DNA of 64,000 nucleotides from Streptomyces sp. H39-S7 (GCF_027158205.1 NZ_JAPVLU010000003.1:268858-332857); one strand, 5' to 3'. Shown: positions 42,740-52,275, counted from the first letter of the stretch. Notes: generated by a model from the letters alone, not told the origin. Translations and numbers: made by a program.

Positions 42740-44419
42740 GTGCACCCTGACGCCGACGCGGACTCGAACGTCATCCTGCGGGGCATCCTTGAGGGCACGT
42801 CGGCCGGCGTGGGCATCCTCGACCCCGGCATGCGCTACGTGTACGTCAACCCGGCACTGGCCAGGATCAACGGCGTGCCCGCCGAGGCACATCTCGGCCG
42901 GACCATCGCCGAGGTGCTGCCCGGCATCGACGGCCGCGAGGACGTGCTGCGCGCCGTACTCGCCGACGGGCTGCCGCGCGAGGTGACGTCCAGCGGCCAC
43001 ACGCAGGCACCGTCGGGACTGGAGCGGCGGTACTGGCACGGCGCGTACCACCGGCTGGAGGCCGAAGGCGCGGTGATCGGCATCGTCGGCATCGTGCTGG
43101 AGGTGACCGCCTCGCGGCAGCAGCAGCGCGACCTGGAGCAGGCCCGGGAACGGCTCACCCTGCTGGACGCCGCCGCGACCCGGATCGGCACGACGCTCGA
43201 AATGGACGCCACCTGCGGGGAACTGGCGGACTTCCTGGTGCCGCTGCTCGCCGATGTCGCCTCCGTCGAGGTACTGCCGGTCACGCAGGACGAGGGCAGC
43301 GGGCGCCCGGCGCGCGGCTCGCTGCGGATGCGCAGGACCGCGCTGTCGTCCGTGCCGAGACTGCGCGAGCGCGCGCGGGTGTTCGGCGTGGCGGGCGAGT
43401 ACGTGGACTACCAGATCGGCTCCGCCATCCCGCGCTGCCTGGAGACCGGCAAGCCGCTGATGCAGAACCTGCTGTCCGACGAGGAGCTCGTCCGGGCGGC
43501 CCCCAACACCGAACGCCTCGCCGCGTACCGGGCGGCGGGCATCCACTCCGCGCTCGTCGTACCGCTCTCCGCGCGCGGCCAGCCGATCGGGACCGTGACC
43601 CTGGTGCGGGCCGGGGACTCCCCCGGTTTCACCGCCAGGGACGTCGTCGTCGCCCAGGACCTGGCAGGACGGGCGGCCATCAGCCTCGACAACGCCCGCC
43701 GCTTCACCCGGGAGCACGACATCGCGCTCGGCCTGCAGAGCGCCCTGCTGTCGGAGCCCAGCAGCCCGCACCCGAACATCGAGGTGGCGTCCCGCTACCT
43801 GCCCGCCGGCAGCAGTGCGCTGGTCGGCGGCGACTGGTTCGACGCGGTGCGACTGCCGGGCGGCAGGACGCTGCTGGCGATGGGTGACGTGATGGGGCAC
43901 GGCGTGGAGGCGGCCGTCGACATGAGCCACTACCGCGCGATGCTGCGGGTCGTCGCCGCCGATGACGAACCGCCGAACCGCGTCCTGGAGCGACTCGACG
44001 CCCTCATCGCCGCGAAGGAGACGGGCCGCCCCGCCACCTGTCTGCTGGTCCTGGTGGATCCGCGGCGCGGCCGCACCTGGTACGCCAGCGCCGGGCATCT
44101 GCCGCCCGCCGCCTTCGGCCCGGACGGCAGCGCGGGCCTGATCCGCATCCCCACCGGGCCGCCGCTGGGGACCGGGCTCGGCGGCTACCAGCTGGCCAGG
44201 GGCCGGTGCCGCCCCGGCTGGGTGCTGCTGCTCTACACCGACGGCCTCGTCGAGCGCCGGGGCGAGGACATCGACGTGTCCCTCGCCCGGCTCGCCGCGC
44301 TGCGGCTGACCCCCCAGGGCAGCCTGGAGGAACTCCTCGACCAGGTGCTGGCGCGCCTCGTCGAACAGGCCGTCGATGACGACGTGGCGGTCCTGGTGGC
44401 CCGGGTGGTCGCGCCTTAG
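42740..44419 (+). CDS. PAS-GAF-PP2C (SpoIIE/RsbU-type) serine phosphatase
   Basis: The 559-residue protein starts at the GTG at 42740, with GGAGG 8-12 bases before it; the open frame upstream is non-coding in character. A PAS domain (about 8-120, ILDPGMRYVYVNPALARING) is followed by a GAF domain (about 135-305). The C-terminal PP2C domain has VGGDWFDAVRLPGGRTLLAMGDVMGHG with the metal aspartates, and ends DDDVAVLVARVV. Such proteins dephosphorylate anti-sigma-factor antagonists in partner-switching networks. No kinase or antagonist lies beside it. The signal sensed is unknown. Confidence 0.9.
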   Translation: MHPDADADSNVILRGILEGTSAGVGILDPGMRYVYVNPALARINGVPAEAHLGRTIAEVLPGIDGREDVLRAVLADGLPREVTSSGHTQAPSGLERRYWHGAYHRLEAEGAVIGIVGIVLEVTASRQQQRDLEQARERLTLLDAAATRIGTTLEMDATCGELADFLVPLLADVASVEVLPVTQDEGSGRPARGSLRMRRTALSSVPRLRERARVFGVAGEYVDYQIGSAIPRCLETGKPLMQNLLSDEELVRAAPNTERLAAYRAAGIHSALVVPLSARGQPIGTVTLVRAGDSPGFTARDVVVAQDLAGRAAISLDNARRFTREHDIALGLQSALLSEPSSPHPNIEVASRYLPAGSSALVGGDWFDAVRLPGGRTLLAMGDVMGHGVEAAVDMSHYRAMLRVVAADDEPPNRVLERLDALIAAKETGRPATCLLVLVDPRRGRTWYASAGHLPPAAFGPDGSAGLIRIPTGPPLGTGLGGYQLARGRCRPGWVLLLYTDGLVERRGEDIDVSLARLAALRLTPQGSLEELLDQVLARLVEQAVDDDVAVLVARVVAP

Positions 44420-44434
44420 GCGTCGGCGGACCCG

Positions 44435-45655
44435 TCAGGGGACGCGTCCGGGGACGGGCGGCGTCGGCGGCCCGGCGATCACGGGCGCCGTGGGCAGCCC
44501 GCCGGTGGCGGGGGCCGGGGCGGGCGGGGCGACGGGCAGCAGGCGCACGCCGTGCTCGCGCAGCCACGGCACGGGATCGACCGCCGAACCCATCTCGGGC
44601 GTCACCCGCACCTCGAAGTGCAGATGCGGACCGGTGGAGTTGCCGGTGGTGCCCGACAGCGCGATCTGCCGGCCCGCCGGAACCCGCTCGCCGACCTTGA
44701 CCTGCAGCAGCGACAGGTGCGCGTACTGCGAGAAGTACCCGTTGCCGTGCGCCAGGACGAGCTGGTTGCCGAACCCGTCGCCGCAGGTGGCCCGGACGAC
44801 CGTGCCGGCGCCGACCGCCCGTACCGCCGTGCCCTCCGGCACGGCGAAGTCCTGGCCGGTGTGCCGGTTGGCCCAGCGGTCGCCGGACGCGGCGAAGCCG
44901 GCGGACAGGGTGTAGCGGTCGACGGGCGCGGTCCAGGGGGCGCGCACCGGGAGGCCGGTGCCGGGCCGCGGCATCTCCTCGGGGATGGCGAACGCGCACT
45001 CCTGCGGGGAGGCCAGCCGGGCGGATCTGGCGGCCTCCAGCCGCCGCAGCAGCTCGCGGGCCCGCCGCAGCTTGGCCGTGATCTCCTCCCGCAGCCCGGC
45101 CGCGCGCGTGGTCTGCTCGTCCAGTTCCCCGAGCGCCCGGTCGGCCGCGGTCCTGTCCCGCCGCAGACGTTCGGTCGTCGTCGCCACGGTGTCGAGCAGG
45201 CTGGTAACCGCCTCGTCGCTCTTGCGCAGCCGCCCCATCTGGTCGAGCAGGTCCTCGGGCGAAGGGGAGAGCATCAGCGCGGCGGCGGCCGGCAGCCCCG
45301 CGGAGCGGTACTGCATCCGGGCCAGCAGGCCGATGCTCTCGTGCAGCCCGTCCATCCTGCGCTGACCGAGCGTGACGGACCGCCGCAGCCGGGCGGCCGT
45401 GGCGCGCTGCCGGTCCGCGGCCCGCCGGGCGTCGACGTACGCGGTGGTGGCGTCGGCGGCCTGCCGGTACGTGGCGTCCACCTCGGCGGACACGTCGCCG
45501 TAGCGGTCGTCGGCGCGCGCCTGCTGCCCGCCACCGGGGGGAACCGGGAGGAGCGGGAGGGCCGGCAGGACCGGCAGCGCCGTCAGCAGTCCGGCGCAGA
45601 GCAGCACGACGAGCGACCGGACGGCCGACCCGCGGACGGTGACGGTTCCTGACAT
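44435..45655 (-). CDS. M23 family peptidoglycan endopeptidase with coiled coil
   Basis: The 406-residue secreted protein has an N-terminal signal segment (VRSLVVLLCAGLLTALPVLP), then a long coiled coil (about 55-210) like EnvC/NlpD-type proteins. The LytM/M23 domain follows, with HTGQDF, the NGYFSQYAHLS strand and the HLHFEV zinc motif. All zinc ligands appear present, so it should be active on peptide cross-links. The ATG at 45653-45655 is chosen. The tail after the domain is Pro-rich. It converges with the PP2C gene at 16 bases. Confidence 0.93.
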   Translation of the reverse strand: MSGTVTVRGSAVRSLVVLLCAGLLTALPVLPALPLLPVPPGGGQQARADDRYGDVSAEVDATYRQAADATTAYVDARRAADRQRATAARLRRSVTLGQRRMDGLHESIGLLARMQYRSAGLPAAAALMLSPSPEDLLDQMGRLRKSDEAVTSLLDTVATTTERLRRDRTAADRALGELDEQTTRAAGLREEITAKLRRARELLRRLEAARSARLASPQECAFAIPEEMPRPGTGLPVRAPWTAPVDRYTLSAGFAASGDRWANRHTGQDFAVPEGTAVRAVGAGTVVRATCGDGFGNQLVLAHGNGYFSQYAHLSLLQVKVGERVPAGRQIALSGTTGNSTGPHLHFEVRVTPEMGSAVDPVPWLREHGVRLLPVAPPAPAPATGGLPTAPVIAGPPTPPVPGRVP

Positions 45656-45866
45656 CGGAGGATCATCGCGCCGCACCCGCCGCCAGCGCGCGGGACACGC
45701 GGCGTGCCGCCGGCTCTCCGCCGTTCGGCCCTACCGTGTAGGCGCGTTCCCGCGGATGGTCACTTTCCGTGGTCGTTGCCGACAGACTGGGGTCTCCGTG
45801 ACCGCCACCGGACCCCGGGACGGTCTCCCGGCGGCGGTCACGGGCCAGTCGTCCTGCCCGTCCGCG

Positions 45867-46082
45867 CTATTCGGCGTCGTCCAGCCGGAATCCGACCTTC
45901 AGCCCCACCTGGTAGTGCTCGACCTCGCCGTCCACGATGTGGCCGCGCATCTGGGTGATCTCGAACCAGTCGAGACCCCGGAGAGTCTGCGACGCCCGGT
46001 GGATCCCGTTGCGGATCGCGGCGTCGATGCCTTCGTGCGAGGTGCCCACGATCTCGGTCACCCGGTACGTGCGGTCGGTCAT
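45867..46082 (-). CDS. Dodecin, flavin-binding
   Basis: The 71-residue protein matches dodecin: a start like TYRVTEIVGTSHEGIDAAI, the tryptophan motif GLDWFEITQMRGHIVDG that stacks on flavin, and the end YQVGLKVGFRLDD. Dodecins form hollow dodecamers that bind riboflavin, FMN or CoA and buffer free flavin. The ATG at 46080-46082 (MTDRTYRV) gives the standard length; a longer frame reaching 46220 is not needed. It stands alone. Confidence 0.94.
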   Translation of the reverse strand: MTDRTYRVTEIVGTSHEGIDAAIRNGIHRASQTLRGLDWFEITQMRGHIVDGEVEHYQVGLKVGFRLDDAE

Positions 46083-46264
46083 GGCGTTCTCCCGGCGTAG
46101 TGGGGTCGGTTCAGTCGGTCTACGAGGCGGTCGGTGCTGGGGCGGTCGGCGTGCGGATGACGGCCCTCTGACCACGGTGCCCGAAGGGCCGCCGCTCCGC
46201 ATTCCCGCAAAACCGGACATAAGCTCTTGTACTCGACCGTCTTCCGCCGGAGGAGAGGAAGCGC

Positions 46265-47377
46265 GTGGACCGCCTGTCCAGCCCCTGGCCCCTCCCCGTC
46301 CGCTGCATCCCGCCGGTCCTCGTTCTGACGGCCGTCCTGTTCGACCTCTTCACCCCCATCGACTACCACGGCGGCCCGCTGCTCGCCGCGGCCTGCGTGA
46401 CGGCAGGGGCGGTGCTCTCGTTCCTGGCCGCCCTGCTGCTCACCACCGGCGCCCTCGGGGCGATAGTCGGACTGACGGTGCGGCACGAGTCCTTCGGACA
46501 CGTCCTGGGCGCCGCCGAGATCGGCAACGTCCTGCTGGCCGGCCTCATCGGCCTCGCGGTGAACCGCCTCGTCGCCCGCTACGGCCGCAGCCTGGCCACC
46601 GTGCGGACGGTGTCGGAGGCCGCCCAGCGGGCGATCCTGCCCACCCCGCCGGAACGGATGGGACCGCTGGACATCGCGGTCCGTTACCGCGCCGCGCAGA
46701 GCGAGGCGCGGATCGGCGGGGACGTCTACGCCGTCGAGGACTCCCCGTACGGCACCCGGCTGCTGATCGGCGATGTGCGCGGCAAGGGGCTCGGCGCGGT
46801 CGCGGCGGTGTCAGTGCTGCTCGGCGCCTTCCGGGAGGCCGCCGAGTGGGCGCCCGACCTGCCGGAACTGGCCGGCCGGCTGGAGCACGCCCTGGCCCGC
46901 GAGGGCGCCCGCCGGTCGGGCGAGGACCAGACGGAGGGCTTCACGACGGCGCTGGTCGCCGAGTTCTCCGCGGACTGCCGCACCCTGCGGCTGCTGAACC
47001 GCGGCCACCCGGCCCCGTACCTGCTGGTCGGCGGCACGGTCGTGGCCCTGAACGCCGTCGAACCCGATCTGCCGCTCGGTATGGGCCAGCTCAACGGCCA
47101 CCGCTCGGCGCCCGACACCCACGTACTGCCGCCCGGCGGCAGCCTGCTCCTGATCACCGACGGGGTGACGGAGGCCCGCGACAGGTCCGGGGTGTTCTAC
47201 GACCCCGCCGTACGGCTGGCGGGCCGCGGGTTCCAGGGCCCGCGTGAGGTGATCGACGCCCTGGTGGGCGACGTCGAGGAGTGGACCGGCGGCAGCGGTA
47301 CGGACGACATGGCCGTGCTCGCCGTCAGCTACCACTCCCCCGCGGCGCCCGCACCGGCGGCCGCACGTCCAGGGTGA
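46265..47377 (+). CDS. Membrane-bound PP2C (SpoIIE-type) serine phosphatase
   Basis: The 370-residue protein has three hydrophobic segments (about 12-30, 38-70 and 85-100), then a PP2C domain with RIGGDVYAVEDSPYGTRLLIGDVRGKGLGAVA, LNRGHPAPYLL and GTDDMAVLAV. A GTG start follows GGAGAGGAA. The metal-binding aspartates are kept. Its last 53 bases are read antisense by the convergent ferredoxin-reductase gene. Together with the PAS-GAF-PP2C gene it gives two unlinked phosphatases within 4 kb. Confidence 0.9.
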   Translation: MDRLSSPWPLPVRCIPPVLVLTAVLFDLFTPIDYHGGPLLAAACVTAGAVLSFLAALLLTTGALGAIVGLTVRHESFGHVLGAAEIGNVLLAGLIGLAVNRLVARYGRSLATVRTVSEAAQRAILPTPPERMGPLDIAVRYRAAQSEARIGGDVYAVEDSPYGTRLLIGDVRGKGLGAVAAVSVLLGAFREAAEWAPDLPELAGRLEHALAREGARRSGEDQTEGFTTALVAEFSADCRTLRLLNRGHPAPYLLVGGTVVALNAVEPDLPLGMGQLNGHRSAPDTHVLPPGGSLLLITDGVTEARDRSGVFYDPAVRLAGRGFQGPREVIDALVGDVEEWTGGSGTDDMAVLAVSYHSPAAPAPAAARPG

Positions 47378-48452
47378 TCCTGCCGCCGTCGGCCGCCGCC
47401 CGGGAGACGCAGACCAGCATGTTCGTGTCCGTGCGGCGGGCCGCCGCGCTGCCCGCGTGGGCGACGTCGCCCGTGAGGACCGGGAGCCGGCAGGTGCCGC
47501 AGAAGCCCTGGCGGCAGGAGTAGCCGGTCTCCGGGCGCTGTTCGACGAGGACGGAGAGGGCGGAGCGGTCGGCGGGGACCGCGAGGACCGGCCCGTCCGG
47601 GCCGAGTTGCAGCTCGAACGGGGTGCCGTCGACGACCGGGGCCGCCGCGAAGCGCTCGAAGTGCAGCCCGCCGGCGCCGGTCGCGGGGAACGCGTCGCGC
47701 ACGGCGGTGATGAGGGGCGGGGGGCCGCAGAGGTGGACGGAGGTGCCCGGTCCCGCTCCGGCCAGCAGCAGTTGGGGGGTGGGGACGCCGTCCGTGTCGT
47801 CGGTGCGGACGGTCACCCGGCCGGAGCCGCCGTCCAGCGCGGCCACCTCGTCGAGGAACGGCAGGGTCGCGCGGCTGCGCCCCGTGTAGACGAGCCGCCA
47901 GTCCACGCCCGCCGCCGCGGCGGCCCGGACCATGGGCAGGATCGGGGTGATGCCGATGCCGCCCGCGATGAACAGGCAGGCGCCGCCCGGCGCGTAGGCG
48001 AAGGCGTTGCGCGGGCCGTGGGCGCGCACTTCCGTGCCGGGCGCCAGCGTCTCGTGGATCTCGCGGGAGCCGCCGTCGCCGTTCCCGATGCGCCGCACGG
48101 CGATCCGGTAGGTGGCCGGGTCGGCGGGATCCCCGCAGAGGGAGTACTGGCGGCGGCGTCCCGACGGCAGGTCGAGGTCCAGGTGCGCGCCCGGGTGCCA
48201 GCCGGGCAGCGGCCCGCCGTCCACCGCCGCGAAGCGCAGGCTGACGACGTCCTCCGCCTCCCGCCGCACCTCGGTGACGACGAGCCGCAGGGAGCGGTCG
48301 ACCGGCCGCGGCTCGCGGCGCTTGCGGCGGGCGCTCTGCCACAGCAGGAAGGGCGTGACGCGCGCCAGCAGGGCGAGGATCGCGTCCGGGCGCGGGTCGG
48401 TGGCGCTGCGCGGCGGCGGCGTCCGCAGGTCGTACTCGGTCTCGGTGCTCAC
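47325..48452 (-). CDS. PDR/VanB-type oxidoreductase with C-terminal 2Fe-2S domain
   Basis: The 375-residue flavoprotein has an FMN/FAD-binding barrel (RRQYSLCGDPAD), an NAD(P) domain (FIAGGIGITPILPMVRAAA and HLCGPPPLI) and a plant-type ferredoxin domain with CRQGFCGTC and the fourth cysteine in MLVCVSRA. It passes electrons from NAD(P)H to an oxygenase or hydroxylase partner. The GTG at 48450-48452 (VSTETEYDL) is the likely start. It is the last of three minus-strand genes with a PF10118 protein and an alpha/beta hydrolase, and the PF10118 protein may be its electron acceptor. Confidence 0.92.
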   Translation of the reverse strand: MSTETEYDLRTPPPRSATDPRPDAILALLARVTPFLLWQSARRKRREPRPVDRSLRLVVTEVRREAEDVVSLRFAAVDGGPLPGWHPGAHLDLDLPSGRRRQYSLCGDPADPATYRIAVRRIGNGDGGSREIHETLAPGTEVRAHGPRNAFAYAPGGACLFIAGGIGITPILPMVRAAAAAGVDWRLVYTGRSRATLPFLDEVAALDGGSGRVTVRTDDTDGVPTPQLLLAGAGPGTSVHLCGPPPLITAVRDAFPATGAGGLHFERFAAAPVVDGTPFELQLGPDGPVLAVPADRSALSVLVEQRPETGYSCRQGFCGTCRLPVLTGDVAHAGSAAARRTDTNMLVCVSRAAADGGRITLDVRPPVRAPRGSGS

Positions 48453-48489
48453 GTTCGGTCCTTCGACATCCTTCGACCGGTCCGGCGGA

Positions 48490-49365
48490 TCAGCGGTGGG
48501 CGGCACGCGCGGCGGGCGAAGCCGCGAGGTAGGCGACGGCCTGGGTCGTCGAGCCGTAGTGCGAGGGGTGGTAACCGGGCCGCAGATAGCCGAAGTACAG
48601 CCGCACCAGGCTCGCCGGGCTCGGCAGCACGCCCTTGCGCGAGGCCCGGAACCAGTCGCGGAAGCGCGGCTTGTCGCGGCCCGGGATGCGTTCGGGGTCG
48701 GCGGCCATCAGGTAGCGCAGGCCCCGGACCCACCAGTAGAGGAGGACGGGGAAGGCCACGACATGGGCGCGGACCCGGTTGCGGTAGCGGCCGTCGAGGT
48801 GCGTGAACAGGTCGTAGGCGACCGCCCGGTGCTCGACCTCCTCCGCGCCGTGCCAGCGGTACAGGTCGAGGATCTCGGGGTTGTGGTCGGTGCGGTCGAT
48901 CGCGTCGGCGTTCAGGATCCAGTCGCCGAGGTACGCGGTGACGTGCTCGATCGCCGCGATGATCGCGACCCGGTCGATGATCCAGCCCTGCGCCTTCTTC
49001 CCGGTCAGCTCCCGGTCGCCGAGCATCTTGCTGAAGAACCAGCGCAGTTGCTCGGTGTACGGGTGGGTGTCGAAGCCGACCTTCCTGAAGTGCGTGAGGA
49101 CGGTCTGGTGCGACGCGGAGTGCGTCGCCTCCTGGCCGATGAAACCGATGACGTCCTCGCGCAGCCGGTCGTCCCTGATCATCGGGACGGCCTGCTGGAA
49201 GACGGTGATGAACCAGTCCTCGCCCTCGGGCAGCAGGATGTTCAGCACGTTCGCGAAGTGCGTGGTGAACGGGTCGCCGTCGATGTAGTGCATCGGCAGG
49301 CCCGTCCAGTCCCACCGGACGTCGCGGGGGGTGAGCACCAGGTTGTCCGGCTCGGTCGCGGTCAT
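48490..49365 (-). CDS. PF10118 'metal-dependent hydrolase', probable diiron-like helical protein
   Basis: The 291-residue protein is mostly helical with several carboxylate/histidine motifs (GQEATHSASH, AAIEHVTAYLG, HGAEEVEHRAVAYD), which look like a ferritin-type diiron site. PF10118 members are annotated as metal-dependent hydrolases without biochemical proof. The neighbouring 2Fe-2S reductase suggests an oxygen-using role instead. The ATG at 49363-49365 overlaps the stop of the alpha/beta hydrolase gene (ATGA), so the two are coupled. Confidence 0.85.
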   Translation of the reverse strand: MTATEPDNLVLTPRDVRWDWTGLPMHYIDGDPFTTHFANVLNILLPEGEDWFITVFQQAVPMIRDDRLREDVIGFIGQEATHSASHQTVLTHFRKVGFDTHPYTEQLRWFFSKMLGDRELTGKKAQGWIIDRVAIIAAIEHVTAYLGDWILNADAIDRTDHNPEILDLYRWHGAEEVEHRAVAYDLFTHLDGRYRNRVRAHVVAFPVLLYWWVRGLRYLMAADPERIPGRDKPRFRDWFRASRKGVLPSPASLVRLYFGYLRPGYHPSHYGSTTQAVAYLAASPAARAAHR

Positions 49366-50294
49366 TCCCGTCCTGCCTTCCGTGCGGCGGACGTCCCGGG
49401 CGCCGCCGCGCCCCGCGTCCGGTCGGTGCGGTCGATGAGTCGCGCCGTGAACTCCGCGACCAGGTCGGGACGGAACGCGGGCAGCCAGTGCCCGCCGTCC
49501 ACGAGGTGGATCTCGGTGTTCGGCGCCCAGTCGGTGATCTCGGTCTGCCACGGCGCGAGCACGAACAGGTCCCGCCGGGGCGCGAGGACCTGTGCGGGCA
49601 GCTCGGCGCGCCGGGTCCGGGGCCGCAGCGTGCGCGGCAGCACGTTGGCCCGGTAGAGCTTGAGTCCCGCACGGTTGCGGGACGCGAGTCCCCGGCCGTA
49701 GCCGGCGGGCGGCTCCCCGGTCTCCAGCCGCCGGGCGGCCTTCGTCACCGCGTCGAGCACGCCCGCGCGGCAGGCGAGTTCCGCGATGCCGGGCAGGTGG
49801 AAGAAGCCCACGTAGCCGGAGGCGAGCGACTGCAGGGCGAAGTGCCGGAGCCTGCGCGGGCTGGGGCGCAGTTGCGCCCGGAACCAGCGGCCGGTGTGGT
49901 CCAGGTCCGGGCCGGAGATCGACGTCAGGGACGCGAAGCGGTGGGCGGTCCCGGGCACGGTCACCGTGTGCCAGCTCTGCACGGAGCCCCAGTCGTGCGC
50001 CAGGACGTGCACGGGCGCGTCCGGGCTGACGGCGTCGGCGACGGCGGTGAGGTCGGCGGCGAGCTGCGGGAGCCGGTAGTCCCGGTTCCGGCGCGGTACG
50101 CCGGAGGCGCCGGAGCCGCGCACGTCGTACGTCACGACGTGGAAGCGGTCGGCGAGGCGCCGCACGACGCCGTCCCAGACACCGTGGTCGTCGGGGAAGC
50201 CGTGCACGCACACGACCGTCGGTGCGGTCGGTTCGCCGTGTTCGTGAACGGCCAGCCGGACGCCGTCCGAGGCCGTGACCCATCGCTGCGACAT
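49362..50294 (-). CDS. Alpha/beta hydrolase, epoxide hydrolase/haloalkane dehalogenase group
   Basis: The 310-residue protein has HGFPDDHGVWDGVV (oxyanion hole region), the nucleophile elbow AHDWGS with an aspartate nucleophile typical of epoxide hydrolases, and a C-terminal histidine in VDGGHWLP. A GTG three codons upstream (50303) is an alternative start; neither has a strong ribosome-binding site. It opens the three-gene operon with the PF10118 protein and the ferredoxin reductase. The substrate is unknown; a lipid or xenobiotic epoxide would fit the redox partners. Confidence 0.87.
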   Translation of the reverse strand: MSQRWVTASDGVRLAVHEHGEPTAPTVVCVHGFPDDHGVWDGVVRRLADRFHVVTYDVRGSGASGVPRRNRDYRLPQLAADLTAVADAVSPDAPVHVLAHDWGSVQSWHTVTVPGTAHRFASLTSISGPDLDHTGRWFRAQLRPSPRRLRHFALQSLASGYVGFFHLPGIAELACRAGVLDAVTKAARRLETGEPPAGYGRGLASRNRAGLKLYRANVLPRTLRPRTRRAELPAQVLAPRRDLFVLAPWQTEITDWAPNTEIHLVDGGHWLPAFRPDLVAEFTARLIDRTDRTRGAAAPGTSAARKAGRE

Positions 50295-50502
50295 GGCGGT
50301 CACGATGGCAGCTTGTTGACGCCGTGTCTACTAGTGGGAGGCGGGCAATGTTCCGCCCGGTCGCCGGGACGGGACGGGACGGCCGGGTGCATACCGCCCG
50401 GCCGTTGCCCCATCGAGACGCTTCCGCAATTCCTCCGATGCCTCCGGCACGGGCCCGCGTTCGTCACACCTGCAAAGGCCGACGAGCGCGTGGGGGAATC
50501 GC

Positions 50503-52197
50503 ATGAAGCGGTACGAGGATCGGTACGAGCACCGTGACGAGCGGCAGGTGTCCGGGACGCGCACGAGGAACGCGCGCCGGGCCGCGGTGGCGGCGGCCGT
50601 CGCGGGCGGGCTGCTGCTCGCCGGGTGCAGCGGCGGAACCCCCGACGCGTCGCGGAACGGCAGCTCCGACAAGGCTCCGGTGCGCCCGGCCCCCGCGGCT
50701 CCGTTCAACGGGCCGGCCGCGTCGGCCGCCCCGGAGGGTGCGGCCAAGGACAGCTCGGGCGATGCCGGTGCGCAGAAGCGCGACCTGGCGGCGGCGCCCA
50801 GCTACCTGTCCACCTTCGCGCTGGACGTCGACACCGCCTCGTACGGGTACGCCAGGCGCACCCTGACCGGCGGCCGGCTGCCCGCCCCCGCCACCGTGCG
50901 CCCGGAGGAGTTCGTCAACAGCTTCCGGCAGGACTACCCGCAGCCCGAGGGCGACGGGTTCTCGGTCACGACCGACGGCGCCCGCATCGACGGCGCCCCG
51001 ACCGACGACGTGCGTACCGACGGTTCCGCGGCCGACGGCTCCTCCGCCGACAGCACCTCGGTCGACGGCGAGGGCGGCTGGTCGCTGCTGCGCGTCGGTC
51101 TCGCCACGCGCGCCGCGCAGAGTACGGACCGGGCGCCCGCCGCCCTGACGTTCGTCGTGGACGTCTCCGGCTCGATGGCCGAGCCCGGCAGGCTCGACCT
51201 GGTGAAACAGGCCCTCGGCAGCTCGATCGACGCGCTGCGCGCGGAGGACTCCCTCGCGATCGTCACCTTCAGCGGCACGGCACGGGTGGAACTGCCGATG
51301 ACCCGGCTGGGCGCCGTCGGGAGCCGCGGCCGGATCCACTCGGTCGTCGACGGCCTGGAGCCGCGCGACGAGACCAATCTGGCCGCGGGCGTGCAGGCGG
51401 GCTACAACGAGGCCGTCAAGGCCGCCCGGCCCGGCGTCACCAACCGCGTCGTGCTGCTCTCCGACGGCCTCGCCAACTCCGGCGACACCACCGCCGCCGC
51501 GATCCTGGACCGCGTCGGCTCGGCCCGGCGCGACCACGGCATCACCCTGTTCGGGGTGGGCGTGGGCAGCCAGTACGGCGACAAGCTGATGGAACAGCTC
51601 GCCGACAAGGGCGACGGGCACACGTCCTACGTCTCCGAGCCCGAAGCCGCCCGCAAGCTCTTCTCCGAGCAACTGCCCGCCAACGTGGACCTCAGGGCCC
51701 GCGACGCGAAGGCGCAGGTCGCCTTCGACCCGCGGACCGTGAGCGAGTACCGGCTCATCGGCTTCGACGACCGGGCCGTCGCCGACGACGACTTCCGGGA
51801 CGACACGGTGGACGGCGGTGAGGTCGGCCCCGGGCACACCGTCACGGCCCTGTACTCGGTCCGCCTCAAGGCGGGAGCCTCCGGCCACGTGGCCACCGCC
51901 ACCGTCCGGTGGCTCGACCCGTCCACCCGCGCACCCCACGAGCGGTCCGGCACGGTCGAGGCCTCCGCGCTCACGTCCCCGCTCTGGACCGCCGCCCCCA
52001 AGCGTCTCCAGGTCGACGCCGTGGCGGCCTACTTCGCCGACTGGCTGCGCGGCCGGGGCTCCGCCGGACGCATCCCCGGTGCCCCCGGCCTCCCGGCCCT
52101 CGCCGAGCACGCCACCAGCCTGGCGGGCAGCACCGAGGACCCGGCCGTCCGTGACCTCTCCCAGGCGGTGTCGCAGGCGCGCCGGCTGGCGGGCTGA
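50503..52197 (+). CDS. YfbK-type von Willebrand factor A lipoprotein
   Basis: The 564-residue protein has a twin-Arg-rich start and lipobox LLAGC (C42). The vWF_A N-terminal segment follows (STFALDVDTASYGYARRTLTGG), then the vWA domain with the MIDAS motif DVSGSM (220-225), and the YfbK C-terminal domain. A low-complexity insert rich in Asp, Gly, Ser and Thr (about 160-190) interrupts the segment before the vWA domain. Such proteins sit on the outer membrane leaflet and probably bind protein partners through metal. No neighbour indicates a partner. The ATG at 50503 lacks a strong site. Confidence 0.88.
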   Translation: MKRYEDRYEHRDERQVSGTRTRNARRAAVAAAVAGGLLLAGCSGGTPDASRNGSSDKAPVRPAPAAPFNGPAASAAPEGAAKDSSGDAGAQKRDLAAAPSYLSTFALDVDTASYGYARRTLTGGRLPAPATVRPEEFVNSFRQDYPQPEGDGFSVTTDGARIDGAPTDDVRTDGSAADGSSADSTSVDGEGGWSLLRVGLATRAAQSTDRAPAALTFVVDVSGSMAEPGRLDLVKQALGSSIDALRAEDSLAIVTFSGTARVELPMTRLGAVGSRGRIHSVVDGLEPRDETNLAAGVQAGYNEAVKAARPGVTNRVVLLSDGLANSGDTTAAAILDRVGSARRDHGITLFGVGVGSQYGDKLMEQLADKGDGHTSYVSEPEAARKLFSEQLPANVDLRARDAKAQVAFDPRTVSEYRLIGFDDRAVADDDFRDDTVDGGEVGPGHTVTALYSVRLKAGASGHVATATVRWLDPSTRAPHERSGTVEASALTSPLWTAAPKRLQVDAVAAYFADWLRGRGSAGRIPGAPGLPALAEHATSLAGSTEDPAVRDLSQAVSQARRLAG

Positions 52198-52207
52198 CGG
52201 ACCTGGG

Positions 52208-52275
52208 CCTCCGTGGTCCACGGGCCGCCGTGGTCCACGGGCCGCCGTGGTCCACGGGCCGCCGTGGTCTACGGG
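52208..52275. repeat. Four tandem 17-bp palindromic repeats
   Basis: Units start at 52208, 52225, 52242 and 52259, each close to CCGCCGTGGTCCACGGG, with a perfect inner dyad CCGTGG-T-CCACGG. Units 2 and 3 are identical. Unit 1 has a T at its third base, and unit 4 has CTAC where the others have CCAC. The array lies between the convergent stops of the vWA gene (52197) and the DUF2786 gene, whose stop TAG (52269-52271) is made by that unit-4 change. It may act as a terminator array or a multi-site operator. Confidence 0.9.
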
